DNA of 64,000 bases from Paraglaciecola mesophila (GTDB lineage Bacteria; Pseudomonadota; Gammaproteobacteria; Enterobacterales; Alteromonadaceae): assembly GCF_009906955.1 (NCBI RefSeq), contig NZ_CP047656.1:2125501-2189500 (forward strand), written 5' to 3'. How positions within the stretch are numbered: the stretch's first letter is position 1; the number at the start of each line of letters is the position of its first letter. A program made the position numbers and the translations under genes. The notes below the pieces were generated by a model that had not been told where the DNA came from, ran no database searches, and was given only the letters and a program-made list of their open reading frames with translations. Below are positions 54,090-63,194 of the stretch, piece after piece.

Positions 54090-54621
54090 AGTTTATCCAA
54101 CCTGTGTCAATTTAAGTCCGCGCGGATCCCATATAGCTGAGATCGCGTTACTAAATTGTGAAAGTAGGTCTCAAACGTTCAAACCAACCCACACGCTTTA
54201 GTATCTCATTTCAAAGTGAGCATATGCTCTAGTGGCGAGCATATTCCCAAAATTGAATATCACTTGTCAACTCTTTGTTAATGGTCTGAGCACAGCCACA
54301 GGCTGTTTAAATAGTAGGCAGCCATCTAGTACGTCATCCCAGAAACCCTAGCATCTAATTTTAATATTCTTTTATTTCAATAAGTTGAACGAAAATAACT
54401 GGTGTTTTTTTAGTCGACGAAAAATAAGAAAGTAAAGTTTTTGTAAATAGACAAAAAAGAAAAAAGCATTTTTTTTGAACAAAAAGTTCTAACGAAAAAT
54501 AAAATGTGACAAAGATAGTTAAAGGCTTTTAACGTTTTGAGGAGGGAGGGCGCAACCTGTTACGCCCGGTTATGAAATTAAATTTTTGCTGAGTGGCTAA
54601 TTAATGCGGATTGGTATAATG
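54090..54621. other. Gene-free promoter region with MITE remnant
   Basis: This 532-bp stretch lies upstream of the permease/dehydrogenase operon and downstream of the PhoD-like gene. It should hold the operon promoter. The middle is very AT-rich and contains GAACAAAAAGTTC, a short palindrome near 54477-54489. A single MITE end lies at 54580-54616. No gene is visible. Confidence 0.65.
54580..54616. repeat. MITE right-end remnant
   Basis: AAATTTTTGCTGAGTGG followed by TAATTA and ATTGGTA matches the right end of copies A and B with a 4-base deletion and a few substitutions. No left end is present. It ends five bases before the stop of the PhoD-like gene. Confidence 0.75.
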
Positions 54622-57039
54622 CTAACTCAATCGATTTTTACCCACGTTTTCCTCTTTATGAATGGTGACAGGCCAGCCCTCATATTGATTTGAAGCTTTA
54701 TTATCGCTTACATCAATTAAAAACTTGTAGGCATCCATGGTGTAGGTTAATGCTTTTGTATCAAAAGTAATCATTCCAAAGCCACTGCCTTTTTCATGGG
54801 CCTGCACATACCGGTTCCCTGACTTGCCAACCAATGGATTTGCAACTGCGTAAACATACATCTTGTTACCGAACGCATCCAAATATTCACCCGTATTACT
54901 TAAACCATGCTCTGGGCGATTATTCACCTCAAAGCCCACCGTATCAGGTTTCCACCAGCGCGGCCACCCTGCCGCTATCGCAGGGCTACAAAATGCCCAA
55001 TTACTATCTCGCTGCTGATTGACACCATATTGTGACAAGGTGCCTAAATGTGTATCACCACAAATATGCAAAGCAGCTGACGCACGCATGATATCAATAG
55101 CATTATTTCGTGCGGTTGCAGGCCAGCCACTGCTATCAAAGTCATATTTCAAGTATCGATCAGGGCGAGGTTGATGTGTGGCAATACCGGCAAATACCGT
55201 TTGGCTCAGCACCGCCTTCAGTTCGTGACCACGCCAGTCTTGCGCCCATTGCTCTAAGTAAGCTTCTTGACGTTTCCCGAGTAATGCCAACTCGGGACCA
55301 TCAAAATCAGGGTTGATATACCCCGGAGCTTCCTCTTGCCCCGTTTCCCCCACCACCACACCTATGCTTTCAGGGGCGCTTTTCCATTGCCGGTCAGCCA
55401 AGATTGCAAACCCTACATTGCCATACACTAGGCTTCCATAGTAACTGCTGATGCCGCTCGGGTTGGGACTCGTATCAAACCCTGTTGGGTGATGCGCGGT
55501 ATTCGTTTTATGTACTACATTCACCATAGATACAGGCTGAATATAGCCTCCCAAAATACTTGCAGAGGGGTCACGTTCAATATGCTGCATGGGTGCCCCA
55601 CCCTCTCCCCACAAATTACCTTGTAATACGTCATGATCATCAGGCAAGCATACTGTTGGTCGGTGGCGCATGACTTCCCGAAAGGACCAACCAAACTGAT
55701 AGTACATACGCAAATAATTTAGGGTTGCCCGATCAGCTGGCGCCCTGACATACCCATAACCACCATGGTGCTCGTATAATTGATCCCCAGAGAAAAACAC
55801 CAAATCTGGGTCAAGCTTTTGTAAGTTTTCAGCCACCGGCGCGTACGGAAAAGCGTAATCGTTTTGACACGTCAACGACGCCATACGTAACGGACGATCA
55901 TCAGGGTTAGCTTGAATGGTGCCCAAATAGATATCAGGTGTTTGGGAGCCATCTTTATGTAACTGATTGTATATCACACGAAAAGCAGTGTTTTGGCGCT
56001 CATCCCAATTATCTTGGGTAAAGGTCGCGAGTGATGCCGCCGGGTCAATTTGGCTATGTCCGATTGTCTGCCACTGTCCGTCACGTTTGATTTGAAGTTC
56101 AACAGTTTGGTTGTCTTTCTCCCCCATAGGGCCAAGTAACGCACTAAGTTTGAGTACAAATCCTTTTTCACTTTGAGAGTCACTCAGGGTGTACATAGTC
56201 CACAGAATAGGACCGAAGCGATGTTCATCAGAGTACTCGAAGGCATCTCCTGACATTCGCCACCGGCTAAACCGATAACGACTACCGTTATGCTCTGGTG
56301 CGTCTGTTTGAAAGTCAGTGGCTGGTAACGCAAAATTACTTACCAAGGCAACATTTCCTAGGATCTCATCGGCTGAAACCAGCAAAGAATGTGCACCGAG
56401 TTCAGTTTGAGAGCTCGAAAGTTGCACCTTAACATCAAGCAACATAGCCCCAACCTGAGGCGTACCCGTAATGATTAAATCCACTGACTGACTAGCAATA
56501 TCTTGCGATAATGTAATGCGCTCGCCCCCTATGACTAAGGTGTTTTTCACTACCCCAATATCAAAACCTTCACGCACGAAACAATTACTTTTGTATTCAT
56601 TTATCTCACTGCGCGCGCCTAAGCGCACGCCCCCACCGCCATCATTGGGGTTCTCTGACATATTCTGCATACGCACACTGAGGGTAAAATTCCCCTGTGA
56701 ATTGGCGAGCTGATGGGTAAGTGAATGAATACTGCGATTCCCACCAGGATTAATACAATGGGCATGCCCATCTTTTACCCGCCAATCCTCCATAGGGTTC
56801 GCCCAATATTCACCACCTAACCAAACCCGATTATGGGTCTGCTGCCAAGGGTCTTGGCTGTCTATTGGCGTTTTTACGGGTTTAGTGGTCGTTGCAACGG
56901 TTTGACTGGAATTAAGGGAGTTTGCACACCCTGCACTTGCAGCAAGTACGCCAACCCCAACCCCAGCGCCAACAAATTTCAGCGCATCTCGTCTTGATAA
57001 GCCCTTGCTAGTAGTCTTGTTCATCTTGCTGCTTTCCAT
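54622..57039 (-). CDS. Tat-exported PhoD-like metallophosphatase lipoprotein
   Basis: About 806 residues from the ATG at 57039 (GGTGG upstream); 57024 is an alternative. The leader has a twin-arginine motif SRRDALKF, a hydrophobic glycine/valine stretch and a lipobox-like SAGC, so it is a Tat-dependent lipoprotein or periplasmic enzyme. Residues about 70-270 form an extra N-terminal beta-sandwich. The PhoD-type core follows: FFSGDQLYEHHGGYG, PTVCLPDDHDVLQGNLWG, and CGDTHLGTLSQYG, covering the metal residues. PhoD enzymes hydrolyse phosphomono- and diesters with Ca and Fe; this long form may have another ester substrate. It appears monocistronic. Confidence 0.85.
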   Translation of the reverse strand: MESSKMNKTTSKGLSRRDALKFVGAGVGVGVLAASAGCANSLNSSQTVATTTKPVKTPIDSQDPWQQTHNRVWLGGEYWANPMEDWRVKDGHAHCINPGGNRSIHSLTHQLANSQGNFTLSVRMQNMSENPNDGGGGVRLGARSEINEYKSNCFVREGFDIGVVKNTLVIGGERITLSQDIASQSVDLIITGTPQVGAMLLDVKVQLSSSQTELGAHSLLVSADEILGNVALVSNFALPATDFQTDAPEHNGSRYRFSRWRMSGDAFEYSDEHRFGPILWTMYTLSDSQSEKGFVLKLSALLGPMGEKDNQTVELQIKRDGQWQTIGHSQIDPAASLATFTQDNWDERQNTAFRVIYNQLHKDGSQTPDIYLGTIQANPDDRPLRMASLTCQNDYAFPYAPVAENLQKLDPDLVFFSGDQLYEHHGGYGYVRAPADRATLNYLRMYYQFGWSFREVMRHRPTVCLPDDHDVLQGNLWGEGGAPMQHIERDPSASILGGYIQPVSMVNVVHKTNTAHHPTGFDTSPNPSGISSYYGSLVYGNVGFAILADRQWKSAPESIGVVVGETGQEEAPGYINPDFDGPELALLGKRQEAYLEQWAQDWRGHELKAVLSQTVFAGIATHQPRPDRYLKYDFDSSGWPATARNNAIDIMRASAALHICGDTHLGTLSQYGVNQQRDSNWAFCSPAIAAGWPRWWKPDTVGFEVNNRPEHGLSNTGEYLDAFGNKMYVYAVANPLVGKSGNRYVQAHEKGSGFGMITFDTKALTYTMDAYKFLIDVSDNKASNQYEGWPVTIHKEENVGKNRLS

Positions 57040-57283
57040 ATTCCACCACATTGATAATTGTAATTTGTTAACAATTATTATACGAAGTGGAAAACAAAAC
57101 ACTACTTTTATTTGATGTTTAATGAATACGGTATCCCATTAGCACTTATTGGCTATGGTACAAACGATATGAGAAAGCGTAGCCCTGCAACCAATGCTCA
57201 TAACCCGGTAACTACACCCGCAGAGTTTTTATTGCTACACTACTGTCATTACATACAGTTCTATCGTAGACAATTTTCCTTTT

Positions 57284-59197
57284 ATGATCTTATATATAGC
57301 CGAAAAGCCCAGCTTAGGCCGCGCCATTGCACAAGGTTTCAGTGGGCAACAACAGAAAAATGACGGCTATATTAAGCTTGCTAATGGCGACTGCGTAACT
57401 TGGTGTATCGGCCACTTACTTGAACAAGCAGAACCAGACAAATATGACCCAGCATTTGCAAAGTGGGCGCTACAGCATTTACCCATAGTGCCCCAAGACT
57501 GGATATTGGTTCCCAAAAAAGGCACCAGTAAACAGTTGTCAGTGATAAAGCGCTTATTGAAAACAGCCACCAAAGTGATTAATGCAGGTGATCCAGACCG
57601 CGAAGGCCAACTTCTGGTCGATGAAGTCATCACCTACTGCAAGGTAAAACGCGACATTATCGATAATGCTGGGCGCTTGTTGATCAACGATTTAAACCTT
57701 AATGCGGTTAAAAAATCTTTAACGAATATCCGCCCGAATCGCGAATTTACAGGCTTATCCATTTCAGCCCTTGCACGCTCAAGAGCGGATTGGCTGTATG
57801 GTCTAAATTTAACCCGCGCTTACACTCTTCTCGGCCAGCGCGGCGGGTACTCAGGTGTGTTGTCTGTGGGCCGAGTACAAACACCGGTACTTGGTTTAGT
57901 GGTCAGACGGGACGCAGAAATAGCACAATTTGAGTCAAAGCCCTTCTATGAAGTCATGGCGACACTCGCCACTCAAATCGAGCAACCTCCCCAAACCTTT
58001 AATGCAAAATGGCAACCCAGTGCAGCCTGCGAGCCCTATCAAGACGAAGAAGGTCGGGTGATTGTTAAAAGGCTTGCTGAAACGGTAGTGAATAAAACCC
58101 GCGGCCAGCCAGGGGTCGTCGAATCATACACAGTGAAAGACAAACAAAGTCCTCCACCGCTGCCATACAACTTGTCAGCGCTACAAATCGACGCAGCTAA
58201 ACGCTTCAACTTATCCCCTAAGGCGGTGCTGAATGTGTGCCAGTCTTTGTACGAGCGACACCAGTTAATTACCTACCCTCGCTCTGATTCGCGGTATTTA
58301 CCCATGGAGCATTTCAGTGAAGCGCCAAAAGTATTAAGTGCGATTAAAGCCAATGCTCCTGATCAGAAAACGGCTGTGGACAATGCTAATAGCAAGCTCA
58401 AGTCTAAAGCCTGGAACGACAGCAAAGTAGACGCTCACCATGCGATCATTCCCACTTCTCGCAGCAAGGCGATATCAAGCTTAAGTAGTGATGAAGCAAA
58501 AATTTATCAGTTGATTGCCACCCAGTACATCATGCAGTTTTATGGCCCCCACAAGTATCAAGAACAAACTGCTGTCATTACCATCGCAGGCGGAACCTTT
58601 ATAGCCAAAGCAAAAGCCACCACGGATAAAGGCTGGTTGGTATTGACGAAGCAGGGTGAGCCTAAGCACGAGCCAGCTCTACCCTCTTTGGTAAAAGGCC
58701 AAGCGCTCGATTGTATTGACTCTCAGCTAGTCGAAAAGCAAACGTCGCCCCCTAAGCATTTTACCGAAGCCACCTTACTTGCCGCCATGACCGGCATAGC
58801 CCGGTATGTGCAAGACGCTAGCATCAAGAAAATTCTTAAAGACACAGACGGTTTAGGCACAGAAGCAACCCGAGCCTCGATTATCGATTTACTGTTTAAG
58901 CGCCAATTTATGCAAAAAAGTGGCAAAGAAATACACGCCACCCCCACAGGTAAGGCGTTAGTAAACGCCCTGCCAAGTGAATCAACCTTGCCTGATATGA
59001 CCGCCATTTGGGAAGCGAATTTGGATAAAATATCTCAGCGCCAAATGCGCTATCAAGATTTTATGCAACCACTTGTGCACACCATAGGCGAGTTAATTCA
59101 CGCCAGTCAGCGCATCGATACCAGCCAGTTTGCAGGCCTTGCCTCCACCAAGCCGGCGTATAAAAAGAAGTGGCGTAAAAAGAAAAAGGCCTGTTAA
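57284..59197 (+). CDS. topB: DNA topoisomerase III
   Basis: 637 residues, type IA topoisomerase, which decatenates and relaxes negatively supercoiled DNA. The TOPRIM domain starts MILYIAEKPSLGRAIA with AGDPDREGQ (Asp103, Asp105). The catalytic tyrosine is Tyr331 in LITYPRSDSRYLP. LARSRADWLYGLNLTRA, SVGRVQTPVLGLVV and DGLGTEATRASIIDLL are family blocks. The C-terminus ends in a short lysine-rich tail (KKKWRKKKKAC) rather than zinc-finger domains, as usual for TopB. A strong terminator follows. Confidence 0.96.
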   Translation: MILYIAEKPSLGRAIAQGFSGQQQKNDGYIKLANGDCVTWCIGHLLEQAEPDKYDPAFAKWALQHLPIVPQDWILVPKKGTSKQLSVIKRLLKTATKVINAGDPDREGQLLVDEVITYCKVKRDIIDNAGRLLINDLNLNAVKKSLTNIRPNREFTGLSISALARSRADWLYGLNLTRAYTLLGQRGGYSGVLSVGRVQTPVLGLVVRRDAEIAQFESKPFYEVMATLATQIEQPPQTFNAKWQPSAACEPYQDEEGRVIVKRLAETVVNKTRGQPGVVESYTVKDKQSPPPLPYNLSALQIDAAKRFNLSPKAVLNVCQSLYERHQLITYPRSDSRYLPMEHFSEAPKVLSAIKANAPDQKTAVDNANSKLKSKAWNDSKVDAHHAIIPTSRSKAISSLSSDEAKIYQLIATQYIMQFYGPHKYQEQTAVITIAGGTFIAKAKATTDKGWLVLTKQGEPKHEPALPSLVKGQALDCIDSQLVEKQTSPPKHFTEATLLAAMTGIARYVQDASIKKILKDTDGLGTEATRASIIDLLFKRQFMQKSGKEIHATPTGKALVNALPSESTLPDMTAIWEANLDKISQRQMRYQDFMQPLVHTIGELIHASQRIDTSQFAGLASTKPAYKKKWRKKKKAC

Positions 59198-59213
59198 TAT
59201 GTCTCTCTAAAAA

Positions 59214-59246
59214 AAACCGCTAGCTCAATGGTGACGCTAGCGGTTT
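59214..59246 (+). terminator. Terminator of topB
   Basis: AAACCGCTAGC pairs perfectly with GCTAGCGGTTT around an 11-nt loop, followed by CTTC, 17 bp after the topB stop. Confidence 0.85.
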
Positions 59247-59253
59247 CTTCATA

Positions 59254-59305
59254 TACCAACTGCATTAAATAATTCTGAGAGAGCAACTATTTATTGGAAT
59301 CGGCA
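59254..59305. mobile_element. 52-bp minimal MITE derivative (both ends, no interior)
   Basis: It starts TACCAACTGCATTAAATAAT and ends CTATTTATTGGAATCGGCA, the two ends of copies A and B with several substitutions, separated by about ten bases. It is an old internal-deletion derivative or a hairpin relic, located just after the topB terminator. Confidence 0.7.
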
Positions 59306-59365
59306 TTACGTCTTCGTGGCTGCTCTAAAGTAGCGAGCCACGAATAGCAATCAAAAACATAATAA

Positions 59366-60091
59366 CTATTTTCGACGGCGTAACACGACGCCAAATAAGC
59401 CAAGTGCTAGTAAAGCTAACGTGCCAGGGGCAGGTACATTGGTCGCATCTGGTGTTGTGGTGACACTCGTCGGCGTGATGCCGTTGGCAAAAACAGTAGG
59501 TGCACTCTCATCTTGAGAAGTTAGAATGCCATAGAGTGAAGAAGCCGGCTGGTTTCCTTCGAACACAAAACCATCCCACGTGTTTCCTCCCCAAAGCGCC
59601 CCATCATTAGCAGAATACCAATTCAGGGTGTTTTCACCGTTTGTGAAGAAGCTATCGATATCTCCATAAAGATCTTGCGCAGTATATTCTGCTGGGTTGT
59701 AGAAACCACCGCCATCATTATTACTGTTAGCTTCTTCTATATAGAGCACTTGCGTTGCCCAGTTTTCAGCATTTATCGTATAGGCTTCATAATAGAAATA
59801 ATTGTCACCAACGTTTCCGGCACCACTACTTTCAACATATGAGCCCCAATCTTCAACGGTCTCAATCTTTGCCGTCGTATCAATATTGGTTACACCAAAC
59901 CCTACGAGTAAACTATTTTCTAGCTCATTGGTCACCGCGTAGCGCCCAAGTCCATCTGCGTAACTTTCTGTGAAACTGATGGCACCGAGATTTTGCGTAG
60001 GCTCCCCCCCGATGACCGTGGCACTCGCCTGTGCACTGGATAGGGCTAAACCTAGCATTAAGAATATTTTATTTTTTGATATCAGTTTCAT
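59366..60091 (-). CDS. VPAP-CTERM secreted protein
   Basis: About 241 residues from the ATG near 60091 (GGAAG upstream); a further in-frame ATG at 60130 is less signal-like. Signal peptide (cleavage near ASA/TV), beta-rich body with many Asn, Tyr and Trp (NDGGGFYNPAEYTAQDLYGD) and the sorting tail TNVPAPGTLALLALGLFGVVLRRRK, a standard PEP-CTERM-type signal for exosortase. It is not a close paralogue of the tandem pair at 36.5-38.5 kb, but has the same kind of sigma-54-like promoter. Function unknown. Confidence 0.85.
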   Translation of the reverse strand: MKLISKNKIFLMLGLALSSAQASATVIGGEPTQNLGAISFTESYADGLGRYAVTNELENSLLVGFGVTNIDTTAKIETVEDWGSYVESSGAGNVGDNYFYYEAYTINAENWATQVLYIEEANSNNDGGGFYNPAEYTAQDLYGDIDSFFTNGENTLNWYSANDGALWGGNTWDGFVFEGNQPASSLYGILTSQDESAPTVFANGITPTSVTTTPDATNVPAPGTLALLALGLFGVVLRRRK

Positions 60092-60130
60092 TACTACTTC
60101 CATTTGATTTATAAGAACTTTTACGCGCAT

Positions 60131-60445
60131 CGGGATAATTTAGCGCGAAGCCCATAAGCAATAAATCAGCCAGTTTAATAAAATTATAATTATCAACATG
60201 TTAGATAACACATCATTTTTAACTGTAAAGAAGACTGACATGTTAAATTCATGATTATTATAGATATTCCTCATTAATAATAATTAATTCCTAAATTCTC
60301 ATTCTCTCCGTAAAAGATTCTCTTAATAGGGGCCTTCTGCAAACAAACCCAAGGATGTTCGGTATAAAAATCACCCAAAAACCAGTGTCCGTTTATAAAG
60401 ACAGTGTTAGTATCTGTGACGAAGTCGCATTAAAGGAGTAATAAA
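60131..60445. other. Divergent promoter region of CTERM and S9 peptidase genes
   Basis: A 315-bp AT-rich gap. On the minus side it holds the sigma-54-like element 60158-60172. On the plus side the S9 peptidase must have its promoter here, but I cannot fix boxes. No gene or repeat is visible. Confidence 0.6.
60158..60172 (-). promoter_or_regulatory. Sigma-54-type promoter of CTERM gene at 59366
   Basis: On the minus strand TGGCTGATTTATTGC has TGGC and TTGC at -24/-12 spacing and is followed by TTAT, exactly as in the two tandem CTERM genes. It ends about 66 bp before the ATG. Confidence 0.6.
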
Positions 60446-62434
60446 ATGAAAAGGAATGCTAAGGCTGCGCACGTCGCGCTTTTTTTGATCTTTAGCCAGC
60501 TAGTCGGTATGCCCGCTTTCGGTGCACAATTACCCCCCTCACAATTTAGTCGCTTACCTTCGGTCGTAAAACCGAATTTATCGCCTGATGGTGAGCGAAT
60601 CGCCTTTATCAAAAATTATCTTAATCCTGAAATATCAGTGCTTTCACTGTTAGATGTGAAAACCAACGCCATAAAAATGCTGGTGAAATCTGACAATGAA
60701 AAGGTCAAAGTAAATTGGTTCACATGGGCCAATGAAAACACCTTGATAGTCAGCATACGTTTTGCCAGCAAAGAGAGATCTGTAAAGTTCACAGAGACAC
60801 GCTTAATCGCTATTGATGTCGATGAAGAAGAGATTAAACAACGTAATCTATTTAAACCAAGAGGTGGACGCTCTAAGGAGCACAACGCCCAGTTTCAAGA
60901 TACGGTTGTCTCATTCTTACCCAATGACCCAGATCATATTTTAATGGCACTGGATCTCGATGTGGCGAACCTACCATCGGTATATAAAGTAAACGTTAAT
61001 TCGGGTCGCAGATCGCGCGTTCAAAAAGGAAAAATGCAGGTGCGAAGCTGGATGGCTGACCGTCAAGGAAACGTTCGTTTAGGCGAAGCGCTTAGCTACA
61101 AAACAGGTAAAGCCTCTATACGTTACCGTTTACCAGGCAAAGAAGACTGGGAAAAGATGTATGAACATAACGCCTTAGAAGAAGTAGGCATTAATCCGTT
61201 AGGTTTTGCCAAAGATCCTAATATGCTTTTTTACAGTGCCTACAAGGGCGATAAAAAGGCTTTGTATAAAATGAATCTCACTACACAAGAATCTACCTTG
61301 GTTTTTGAAGATCCTGAATACGACGTTGATGGTTCACTAATCTACTCAACTAAGCTCAACGACGTCATTGGTATCTATCACTCTAATAGCCCGACGGGTC
61401 GTATTTATTGGGACGATAACTATAAAAAGTTTCAAGATGCATTGGACTCGGCCTTGCCTGATACCAGTAACTACCTAGTTGACTTTAGCCGTAGTGAAGA
61501 GAGCTACCTACTTTACACTGAGAACGATTTTGTACCCGGAGCCTATTTACTAGGCAATCGACCTGATAGAACGCTAAATATGATATTCCAGCAATACCCT
61601 GGATTACATGCGTTCATGACGAGTAACCATAAATTGGTCAGCTATACAGCACGCGATGGCGTAAAAATTGAAGGCTACTTAACGCTGCCTGAAACAACTG
61701 ACGGCCCAATCGCGACAATTATTCATCCCCATGGCGGCCCAGGAGCGCGTGAATACAGTGGCTTTGACTACTGGACATCATTTTTCATCAACCGTGGTTA
61801 TGCCGTGTTTCGCCCTAACTTTCGAGGGTCTTCAGGCTATGGTAAACAGTTCGCTGATAGTCAAATGCAAGGTTGGGGTTTAACCATGCAAGATGACATA
61901 ACTGATGCAGCAAAGTGGTTAGTGGATGAGAAAATCGCTGATCCTAAGCGTATGTGTATTGTAGGTGCGAGCTATGGAGGCTATGCCGCAACTATGGCTG
62001 CCACCAAAACCCCAGACTTATTTCAATGTGCCATTAGCTTTGCAGGTGTAATGGATTTAAAGCGCTTGGTCAGCAAAAGTCGTCACTTTTTAAACAAGAA
62101 GTTTGTGCGAAAACAAATAGGTGAAGATAAAGATGATTTAGAAGCACGTTCACCTTATCACAATGCTGCTAACATCAAGATCCCCATCTTGCTACTGCAC
62201 GGTGAAGATGATCGCGTGGTAGACGTCTATCAAAGTCGCCAGATGTATAGTGAACTTCAAGATTTAGACAAGCAGGTAAAGTATATAGAGCTCGAAAACG
62301 GCGATCATTACCTCTCAATTCAACGCAATCGCCATCGGGTATTTACCGAGATGGATGCATTCTTAAAAATGCATTTAGGTGTCGCTAGGGCCAGTACAGA
62401 CGCCCCTGAAAAATCTCAGGCCGTTGGCGAATAG
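60446..62434 (+). CDS. S9-family prolyl oligopeptidase-like serine peptidase
   Basis: 662 residues with a signal peptide (ending AFG/AQ) and AAAGGAG before the ATG. The N-terminal half (about 30-400) is a beta-propeller (LSPDGERIAFI, WFTWANENTLIVSI). The C-terminal alpha/beta-hydrolase domain carries the oxyanion HPHGGPG, Ser509 (GASYGGYAA), Asp589 (HGEDDRVV) and His621 (NGDHYLS). This is the acylaminoacyl-peptidase/DPP-like group that removes residues from short peptides. Periplasmic peptide scavenging is likely. Monocistronic, followed by a tandem repeat and terminator. Confidence 0.92.
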   Translation: MKRNAKAAHVALFLIFSQLVGMPAFGAQLPPSQFSRLPSVVKPNLSPDGERIAFIKNYLNPEISVLSLLDVKTNAIKMLVKSDNEKVKVNWFTWANENTLIVSIRFASKERSVKFTETRLIAIDVDEEEIKQRNLFKPRGGRSKEHNAQFQDTVVSFLPNDPDHILMALDLDVANLPSVYKVNVNSGRRSRVQKGKMQVRSWMADRQGNVRLGEALSYKTGKASIRYRLPGKEDWEKMYEHNALEEVGINPLGFAKDPNMLFYSAYKGDKKALYKMNLTTQESTLVFEDPEYDVDGSLIYSTKLNDVIGIYHSNSPTGRIYWDDNYKKFQDALDSALPDTSNYLVDFSRSEESYLLYTENDFVPGAYLLGNRPDRTLNMIFQQYPGLHAFMTSNHKLVSYTARDGVKIEGYLTLPETTDGPIATIIHPHGGPGAREYSGFDYWTSFFINRGYAVFRPNFRGSSGYGKQFADSQMQGWGLTMQDDITDAAKWLVDEKIADPKRMCIVGASYGGYAATMAATKTPDLFQCAISFAGVMDLKRLVSKSRHFLNKKFVRKQIGEDKDDLEARSPYHNAANIKIPILLLHGEDDRVVDVYQSRQMYSELQDLDKQVKYIELENGDHYLSIQRNRHRVFTEMDAFLKMHLGVARASTDAPEKSQAVGE

Positions 62435-62461
62435 GCGCGAGCGCTATTTGCCGTGCTTTTT

Positions 62462-62506
62462 ATGAAAACACTGTGTATGAAAGCACTGTGTATGAAAGCA
62501 CTGTGT
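62462..62506. repeat. 15-bp tandem repeat, three copies
   Basis: The unit ATGAAAGCACTGTGT is repeated three times (first copy ATGAAAACACTGTGT). It lies 27 bp after the S9 peptidase stop. Each unit begins with ATG in the same frame and the frame stays open for 53 codons to 62623, but no ribosome binding site precedes it, so I record a repeat, not a gene. Confidence 0.85.
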
Positions 62507-62572
62507 AAGCCAGCGCTCTTTATAGCCGTAACATTTATGACGATACTATTTGTTGCAACACTCAATACCTTT

Positions 62573-62596
62573 AAAGCCCCCCTGAGGGCGCTTTTT
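62573..62596 (+). terminator. Terminator after S9 peptidase region
   Basis: AAAGC/CCC pairs with GGG/GCTTT around CTGA with one internal mismatch, followed by TTTTT. The arsC stop lies on the other strand at 62623, so it may serve both. Confidence 0.65.
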
Positions 62597-62622
62597 CGTA
62601 TCAGGTACAAGCTCTCACCTGA

Positions 62623-63045
62623 TTAGCCGGAGACGCGCCCCCCATTGCCATCAATAATCAGCTCACCATCTTCTTTTTTATATGGACCCGGCGGCCACTG
62701 AGCAAGCAAATCGAGAACCTGCTCACTTGGGCGACACAACTTAACGCCTTTTTCAGTGCACACAATAGGGCGATTGACTAATAGCGGATGCATCAACATT
62801 GCGTCCAAAATTGCCTCATCGCTCACGTCTTCATCTAATAAGCCAAGTTCTTTGGCCGGTGATTTAGTCGTGCGCAGGGCGGTTCGCGGTGAGAGATTAG
62901 CAGCCGCGAACAGGGCCAACAATTGTGGACGTGTCCAACCTTCCTCTAAGTATTCGATAACCTCAGGTTGATAACCAGCATCTTGAATAATACTCAGTAC
63001 ATTTCGCGATGTTCCACAAGCAGGGTTGTGATGTATAACGACCAT
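62623..63045 (-). CDS. arsC: Arsenate reductase (glutaredoxin-dependent, ArsC family)
   Basis: 140 residues with AGGAG upstream. It reduces arsenate to arsenite using glutathione/glutaredoxin in the cytoplasm. The thioredoxin-fold active site is HNPACGTSRN (Cys10), matching Cys12 of the plasmid R773 enzyme. The downstream basic triad region is present (LRTTKSPAKELGL, LLVNRPIVCTEKGVKLCRPSE). No arsB or arsR is adjacent, so it may be a chromosomal stand-alone ArsC or a YffB-like relative; the CGTSR site favours true ArsC. Confidence 0.92.
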   Translation of the reverse strand: MVVIHHNPACGTSRNVLSIIQDAGYQPEVIEYLEEGWTRPQLLALFAAANLSPRTALRTTKSPAKELGLLDEDVSDEAILDAMLMHPLLVNRPIVCTEKGVKLCRPSEQVLDLLAQWPPGPYKKEDGELIIDGNGGRVSG

Positions 63046-63194
63046 AAATCTAGCGCTCCTATGTTCAGTAATTAACTAAATGAGTGACTATGCGCCTCAA
63101 CACAAATTCGATATATCATATATATGAAATTTCGCATTTGATACTATAAAAGTCAATACATACGGTTAAGTCTAACGCTAACTTTCCATCGATA

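Noticed and set aside
57112..57363. Plus-strand frame overlapping the topB start
   Set aside because: Different frame from topB, no homology, ends inside topB.
59755..59973. Plus-strand frame inside the CTERM gene at 59366
   Set aside because: Antisense shadow of a gene with a clear signal peptide and sorting tail.
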